Positions 60,275 to 64,000 of a stretch of DNA of 64,000 bases are shown piece by piece. This DNA comes from a virus, in IMG/VR virus record IMGVR_UViG_3300034418_009484, positions 1-64,000 of that record, one strand, 5' to 3'. The translations under genes were made by a program, and so were the position numbers. The number at the start of each line of letters is the position of its first letter. Position 1 is the first letter of the stretch. The notes beneath the pieces are model-generated. The model ran no database searches, was not told the origin of the DNA, and worked only from the letters and a program-made list of their open reading frames with translations.

Positions 60275-61342
60275 TTAAGTTGAACCATCAAAATGAGTAC
60301 GATTTACCATAACTGCTTTAGAGCATTTTGACAAATCTTTTAGCGATGTTGCTCCAAGGTAGGCGCAACAACTTCTAAGTCCACCACATATTTCATTCAT
60401 TATATTTTTAACTGGTCCTTTATATGCAATTTTTTTAACCCTCCCCTCGCTTGCTTTATAATTAGCCATACCTCCATTATGTTTGTTCTGGGCTTTTTCT
60501 GAGGACATACCATAGAAAATCAAGCTTTTCTTTTCTAAGTTGGGCAAATATTCCCACTCACCTTCGCACTCGTCTGCTCCTGCCAGCATACCACCAAGCA
60601 TGACAAAATCTGAATTGGCAGCAAATGCCTTACAAACATCTGCCGGTATTCTACATCCTCCATCAGCACATATTAATCCCATTCTTTTCTCATCGCTTTT
60701 CAATCCATGAGCGGCATGACTACACTCTATTATAGCAGACAATTGAGGATATCCGACACCAGTTTTTAGTCTAGTAGTACAGGCTGATCCTGGCCCAATC
60801 CCAACTTTAACAATATCAACACCTCCATGCAGAATTAATTCGGAAACCATCTCTGGAGTACAAACATTTCCAGCCATAATAATCGGCTTAGAACCATAAT
60901 CAAATGAATTCCTTACATCTGAACACCATTCAACAAATTTTTCTGTATATCCGTTCGCAATATCAATGCAGATATTTGGACACCATCCCAACTTATAAAC
61001 TACTTCATTAACTTTTACTAGATCTTCTTTTTTCATCCCTATGCTCATCCAAACATTTGAACAGCAATCAGAATATTCATAAAAAGAAAGTATTTTTTCA
61101 GCAGTATAATGTTTATGTAAACAAGTTATTGCATTAAAATTCAACAATTCGGAACCCATTGAAAAAGTTCCAGTAGTATCCATATTGGCTGCCATGATTG
61201 GCAAACCATTCCATTCTTTGTTTGAATGAAAAAATTTATATGTTCTGTCAAGTTTTACATCTTTTCTGGATGCATTCGGACTTCTACTTGGAACCAATAG
61301 AATATCATCAAAATCTAATTTTATATCGTTTGAAATTTTCAT
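60275..61342 (-). CDS. guaC: GMP reductase / IMPDH-family enzyme
   Basis: 355 residues, close to the ~345 of bacterial GMP reductase and without CBS domains. The active-site Cys is C188 in VGIGPGSACTTRLKTGVGYPQL, preceded by ICIDIANGYTEKF and IIMAGNVCTPEMV. GLICADGGCRIPADVCKAFA and FVMLGGMLAGADE then give the phosphate and NADPH sites. The GPGSxCTTR-LKTGVGYPQ signature is typical of GMP reductase (GuaC) rather than IMP dehydrogenase. It converts GMP to IMP with NADPH. It is adjacent to dUTPase and would adjust purine pools during infection. Confidence 0.85.
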   Translation of the reverse strand: MKISNDIKLDFDDILLVPSRSPNASRKDVKLDRTYKFFHSNKEWNGLPIMAANMDTTGTFSMGSELLNFNAITCLHKHYTAEKILSFYEYSDCCSNVWMSIGMKKEDLVKVNEVVYKLGWCPNICIDIANGYTEKFVEWCSDVRNSFDYGSKPIIMAGNVCTPEMVSELILHGGVDIVKVGIGPGSACTTRLKTGVGYPQLSAIIECSHAAHGLKSDEKRMGLICADGGCRIPADVCKAFAANSDFVMLGGMLAGADECEGEWEYLPNLEKKSLIFYGMSSEKAQNKHNGGMANYKASEGRVKKIAYKGPVKNIMNEICGGLRSCCAYLGATSLKDLSKCSKAVMVNRTHFDGST

Positions 61343-61896
61343 TATTGTCCAGAACTCCCAAATCCTTTTTTGCCTCTATCGCTATTAGAAAGCTCATCTA
61401 CCTCGACTAAATGAATGTCTGGAACTCTTTGAAATAAAATTTGAGCTATTCTATCTCCTTTTTTTATTGTAACACTTGGATCGTTTTCATCAGCAAACAA
61501 TTGTAATTGGTTATTTGTATTGTACAGACATACCATTATTTCGCCTCTATACCCAGAGTCAACAACTCCTGCTAGTACATCAAGACCCTTTTTTACAGAA
61601 AGTCCAGATCTAGGCCAAATCAAACCAACCCATTCGTCTGGTATTTGTAACGATATTCCAGTCTTAACTATTTTTCTTTGACCTCCAGCAATAACAACAT
61701 CTTCTGTTGAATACAAATCCCATCCAGCATCAGATAGATTTGATCTAGTTGGCATCTTAGATTCTTTTGATAATAATTTTGCCCTAACTTTTCTAGAAAA
61801 TTCATTAGCACCACTATCTATTCTTTTTAATTTATTAAGCATTTTAATGCTTTCATTCAATTGTTTTAGTCTCGCGTCATTATCTGGATGATTCAT
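61342..61896 (-). CDS. dut: dUTP pyrophosphatase
   Basis: 184 residues. All five dUTPase motifs are readable: DAGWDLYS, PRSGLSVKKGL, GVVDSGYRGEIMVCLYN, KKGDRIAQILF and RGKKGFGSSG at the C-terminus. The enzyme hydrolyses dUTP to dUMP, preventing uracil in DNA and supplying dUMP. The N-terminal ~45 residues (LKQLNESIKMLNKLKRIDSG) are an additional helical extension. It overlaps the GMP reductase start by one base. Confidence 0.9.
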   Translation of the reverse strand: MNHPDNDARLKQLNESIKMLNKLKRIDSGANEFSRKVRAKLLSKESKMPTRSNLSDAGWDLYSTEDVVIAGGQRKIVKTGISLQIPDEWVGLIWPRSGLSVKKGLDVLAGVVDSGYRGEIMVCLYNTNNQLQLFADENDPSVTIKKGDRIAQILFQRVPDIHLVEVDELSNSDRGKKGFGSSGQ

Positions 61897-61899
61897 ATA

Positions 61900-62982
61900 T
61901 TATTCTCCAAAAATTATTTTTTTAACTTTATCGCTAGAATTTTTCCAAGACAATTCTTTGGAAGTTTCTATTCCATGTTGATTTACTTTAAAAGGGTTGT
62001 CTTTCCAAGAATTATACTCTGTTTTAAATGCATTAACTAATTGCTCATAAGAATTTCCTTCTAAGGATGCCCATGTTCCGTTATCTCCTATAAACCATTT
62101 TCCATCATAAATAGATTCTTCTTGTTCTATATCTATAAGATTACAATTTTGATTATTGCAAAATTCAGTATGAGCAGAATAATTCGTTGTAATTATTTGT
62201 TTACCCATAGCCATCATTTCTAAAATTTCTAGATTCCAACCTTCTGATCTTGCTGGAAAAACACCACAATAAACATTAGATATTATATCAGCCAGTTCTT
62301 CTTGCCATTGTACCCTTGGTATTAATTTAATTCTATCTTCTCTATATTTAGATTCCCAATAGCCTTTTTCTTCTTGATTTAGAAATGGATTTTCTGTCAT
62401 CATCCATAGTTCAACATCGTGGTTCATTGGAAAAGCATCTTTAAAAGCCCCGCATAAAACGTCATGACCTTTTCTTACTTCCCATTTACCGCAATTAAAG
62501 AAAATGCATTTAGAGGTATTTGGTTTATTTAATTGTTCATTGAAGATATTCCTATCAACACCGCAAGGAACAACATGCACATAAGAACCTACATATTTAT
62601 CAACTATTTCTTTAGCCCATTTTGATGATACAATAATTTCATCCGCAGATTGCAAATGACTTCTTCTTCTATTATCAAATTTATTTACTTCAAAAAAAGG
62701 CCAAGCAACAAACTTTCCTTTTCCAATCCTATCTGCCAATTGATTTTCATGCCAGATTTTTAATGTTGGTAGAGTAGCGTCAAATAGGTCTTGCTTTTGT
62801 ATTGAATCTTGCAGAAAAAACTTTTCACTATCTTGGATTAAGCATGGAGGTGAAACTTGATTAGCTATTGGAAACAATGTTGTATCAACATCTGGATCTG
62901 AATTTAGACTTTTCCATATATTGTATCCTACGACTCCATACCCTAAACTGTTTATAGGTGCATTTAAATTTAACTTATTCAT
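61900..62982 (-). CDS. GT4-family glycosyltransferase
   Basis: 360 residues. N-terminal LNAPINSLGYGVVGYNIWKSL is the GT-B start with a Gly-rich loop. Then CIFFNCGKWEVRKGHDVLC and the donor site FPARSEGWNLEILEMMAMGK (E...E of the E-x7-E motif) followed by QIITTNYSAHTEF. It differs from the cassette near 30-37 kb and stands alone beside dut, so it may act on another acceptor. Its start follows the stop of a 17-codon hydrophobic ORF with no gap. Confidence 0.8.
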   Translation of the reverse strand: MNKLNLNAPINSLGYGVVGYNIWKSLNSDPDVDTTLFPIANQVSPPCLIQDSEKFFLQDSIQKQDLFDATLPTLKIWHENQLADRIGKGKFVAWPFFEVNKFDNRRRSHLQSADEIIVSSKWAKEIVDKYVGSYVHVVPCGVDRNIFNEQLNKPNTSKCIFFNCGKWEVRKGHDVLCGAFKDAFPMNHDVELWMMTENPFLNQEEKGYWESKYREDRIKLIPRVQWQEELADIISNVYCGVFPARSEGWNLEILEMMAMGKQIITTNYSAHTEFCNNQNCNLIDIEQEESIYDGKWFIGDNGTWASLEGNSYEQLVNAFKTEYNSWKDNPFKVNQHGIETSKELSWKNSSDKVKKIIFGE

Positions 62983-63036
62983 TTATTTCCTAATAAAAAA
63001 AGATGCAATAAAAATTGCTATTGCTAATTCAATCAT
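62983..63036 (-). CDS. Putative 17-residue hydrophobic leader peptide
   Basis: ATG at 63036 with GGAG five bases before, 17 codons: MIELAIAIFIASFFIRK. The TAA at 62985-62983 abuts the glycosyltransferase ATG. The peptide is almost all hydrophobic, with one acid and two basic end residues, like a small membrane microprotein or a translational leader. It lies just beyond a terminator. Too short to be sure. Confidence 0.35.
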   Translation of the reverse strand: MIELAIAIFIASFFIRK

Positions 63037-63045
63037 AGTTGCTCC

Positions 63046-63080
63046 AAAAAAAAATCCATGTGAACATTAGCCCACATGGA
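63046..63080 (-). terminator. Intrinsic terminator, leftward
   Basis: An 8-bp perfect stem TCCATGTG/CACATGGA (63055-63062 and 63073-63080) with a 10-base loop. Read leftward it continues with nine T (63054-63046). It ends the thioredoxin group and precedes the leader peptide and glycosyltransferase. Confidence 0.85.
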
Positions 63081-63109
63081 ATTATACTTTAGGATTCTGA
63101 ATTATGGAC

Positions 63110-63517
63110 TTAATTTTTAAGCCATTCTTTCATAAAAGAAGCATTTTTTGAACCAATGAATCTTTTAATTTCGTTCCATCTTTTTAATTTCTCACTCCAT
63201 GAATATTTAACAACTAAAGGAATAGTTGTTGGCTTTGAGTAGTCTATCCACATTTTAGTTGTTTTATCTTTTTTTTCAATATCTAAAATGTAGTATTTAA
63301 TTTTTTCCGACTCTACATACTCTTTCATTTCTTGAGATTTCATAATATTTTTTAATTGCCTACATGGACCACACCAGTCTGCACTAAATTGAATTACTAT
63401 CTCTTTTTTAATATCTTTTGAGTTTACTGGTTGTTCAGCACAACCTTTTTTACAGTTATTCCCACCACAACATGCCATGATTAATATCCCTAGAATCATT
63501 AATTTTTTTTTGAACAT
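63110..63517 (-). CDS. Thioredoxin-fold lipoprotein
   Basis: 135 residues. An N-terminal signal with lipobox-like ILIMACC (Cys16) is followed by a Cys-rich linker. The thioredoxin active site is WCGPC at 48-52 and a cis-proline loop is KPTTIPLVV near 96. The C-terminus is the usual alpha helix (KNASFMKEWLKN). It would be exported and anchored to the membrane, working on disulphides in the periplasm or at the outside. It is adjacent to a second exported protein. Confidence 0.75.
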   Translation of the reverse strand: MFKKKLMILGILIMACCGGNNCKKGCAEQPVNSKDIKKEIVIQFSADWCGPCRQLKNIMKSQEMKEYVESEKIKYYILDIEKKDKTTKMWIDYSKPTTIPLVVKYSWSEKLKRWNEIKRFIGSKNASFMKEWLKN

Positions 63518-63518
63518 T

Positions 63519-63671
63519 TTACTTGCTCTTGTAAGGACAATGTTTACAATTATTATTACAACATTTTCCTCTTGACTTCAAGAACTTTTCCGTAAATACA
63601 ACTTTATTATCTACTATGTAGTAGTCTATATTTTCAATAAGCTTTTTATTATCTTGGACCTTGTTGACCAT
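63519..63671 (-). CDS. DUF5522-type small protein
   Basis: 50 residues if started at ATG 63671; an ATG at 63716 would give 65 with a hydrophobic extension overlapping the neighbour. The core DNKVVFTEKFLKSRGKCC followed by CKHCPYKSK fits the DUF5522 signature (FTE-x-[FY]-x-x-x-RG-x-CC...C-x-HCPY). Four cysteines suggest a metal site. DUF5522 proteins are typical of bacteria, so its presence in a phage is unusual. It lies between two exported proteins. Confidence 0.65.
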   Translation of the reverse strand: MVNKVQDNKKLIENIDYYIVDNKVVFTEKFLKSRGKCCNNNCKHCPYKSK

Positions 63672-63939
63672 TATAAAAATTAAATGTTTGAACTTGAGGA
63701 ATGTGATAAAAACCATAATTTATTCCCATTCTAACATGCCTTCTATATGGATCAACATATACAGGACCGACATTCAAAGATGTTCCTTGAGGCAACCAAA
63801 CAACATAAGGTTGATAATAAACCCTGGGAGGATTATATCTGTAGTCATGGGGATGCTGATGATTTTGCCAAGGCCAATGAGCCTCTGCTGTAGCAGCAAA
63901 TAATAAAACGCCTAATAAACCAATAATTAAATTTCTCAT
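63649..63939 (-). CDS. Secreted Pro/His/Tyr-rich small protein
   Basis: 96 residues. The N-terminal MRNLIIGLLGVLLFAATAEA is a clear signal peptide with cleavage after Ala-Glu-Ala (about 20). The mature part is rich in His, Pro and aromatic residues (HWPWQNHQHPHDYRYNPPR in outline). No cysteine, no catalytic motif. Ribosome-binding site AAAGGAG. It would act outside the cytoplasm. Function unknown. Confidence 0.55.
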   Translation of the reverse strand: MRNLIIGLLGVLLFAATAEAHWPWQNHQHPHDYRYNPPRVYYQPYVVWLPQGTSLNVGPVYVDPYRRHVRMGINYGFYHIPQVQTFNFYNGQQGPR

Positions 63940-64000
63940 ACAATCTCCTTTAAAATGTTTTTAGAATCTTCCTTGACTATATCATGCGGACGACCATCAA
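63936..64000 (-). CDS. C-terminal end of a gene cut by the window
   Basis: The frame is open to the right window edge and ends with TGA at 63938-63936, which overlaps the ATG of the secreted protein (ATGA). About 20 residues are visible (DGRPHDIVKEDSKNILKEIV). The overlap suggests translational coupling. The family cannot be identified from this piece. Confidence 0.4.
   Translation of the reverse strand, partial: DGRPHDIVKEDSKNILKEIV

Noticed and set aside
1-64000. Reassigned TAG or TGA codons
   Set aside because: TAA, TAG and TGA all end clearly bounded genes (for example 10685, 7090 and 9465) with no systematic in-frame stops inside conserved motifs.
1-64000. tRNA genes
   Set aside because: All gaps longer than about 50 bases were read on both strands. 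None has a cloverleaf with a T-loop GTTCRA-type motif. Longer gaps are leaders or terminators.
1-64000. CRISPR array or insertion sequence
   Set aside because: No evenly spaced identical repeats and no transposase gene with terminal inverted repeats were seen. The 37-base repeat occurs only twice and is within coding sequence.

Overview
The window is a piece of a large, AT-rich (roughly one third G+C by eye) tailed double-stranded DNA bacteriophage. The evidence is a long-tail virion module with a giant tape-measure gene, a complete phage-type replication and recombination set, nucleotide-metabolism genes, overlapping compact operons, and no ribosomal or core bacterial genes. No capsid or terminase gene is inside the window; these presumably lie to the left. 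No contractile sheath or baseplate-wedge gene is visible, so a siphovirus-like (long, flexible-tailed) particle is the best reading. Several structural families recall aquatic and cyanophage-type virion proteins (from memory, not searched). The host cannot be named from the sequence. Starts use GGAG/AGGAG ribosome-binding sites and all three stop codons are used, so the code is standard.

Layout. Positions 1-28,330 are transcribed rightward and hold virion genes: a fibre or adhesin region (1-3850), a fibre adaptor and head-tail joining genes (3875-7092), the putative major tail (tube) protein followed by a strong terminator (7179-8394), three tail-assembly genes (8409-10687), a 3425-residue tape measure (10767-21044), two large distal-tail/tip proteins (21069-27746) and two small proteins. 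A convergent stem-loop near 28.35 kb marks the strand switch. From 28,388 to the right end everything reads leftward.

The leftward half, read in its own direction (right to left), contains: a small secreted/thioredoxin/DUF5522 group (63.1-64.0 kb); a glycosyltransferase, dUTPase, GMP reductase, ClpP-like protease and DeoC-like block (58.1-63.0 kb); a structural-looking protein and a membrane/coiled-coil protein (57.1-58.05 kb); a class II ribonucleotide reductase (54.0-56.5 kb) preceded by an unusual non-coding segment with a 12-bp inverted repeat; a papain-like protease and small membrane proteins that may form a lysis or envelope module (51.3-54.0 kb); small zinc-ribbon and DNA-binding proteins, a RecA-like recombinase, a Vsr-like nuclease, helicase, primase, dNMP kinase, a RecB-like nuclease and a DNA polymerase III alpha split into two genes around an exonuclease gene (37.9-51.2 kb); a sigma-like factor; and an eight-to-nine-gene sugar-modification cassette ending in a homing-type endonuclease, a single-strand-annealing-like protein and a zinc protein (28.4-37.5 kb).

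How it fits together. The phage appears to carry most of its own replisome (helicase, primase, two-part Pol III alpha plus proofreading exonuclease) and a recombination set. It feeds the replisome by class II reduction of ribonucleotides, dUTP removal, dNMP phosphorylation and guanine-nucleotide interconversion. It probably redirects transcription with a sigma-like factor, and it probably glycosylates virion, DNA or cell-surface targets. The most unusual observations are a HAD phosphatase-like domain with its core motifs inside the tape measure, the palm/fingers split of DnaE around an exonuclease gene, a DeoC-like protein that seems to lack its Schiff-base lysine, and a structured leader upstream of nrdJ.
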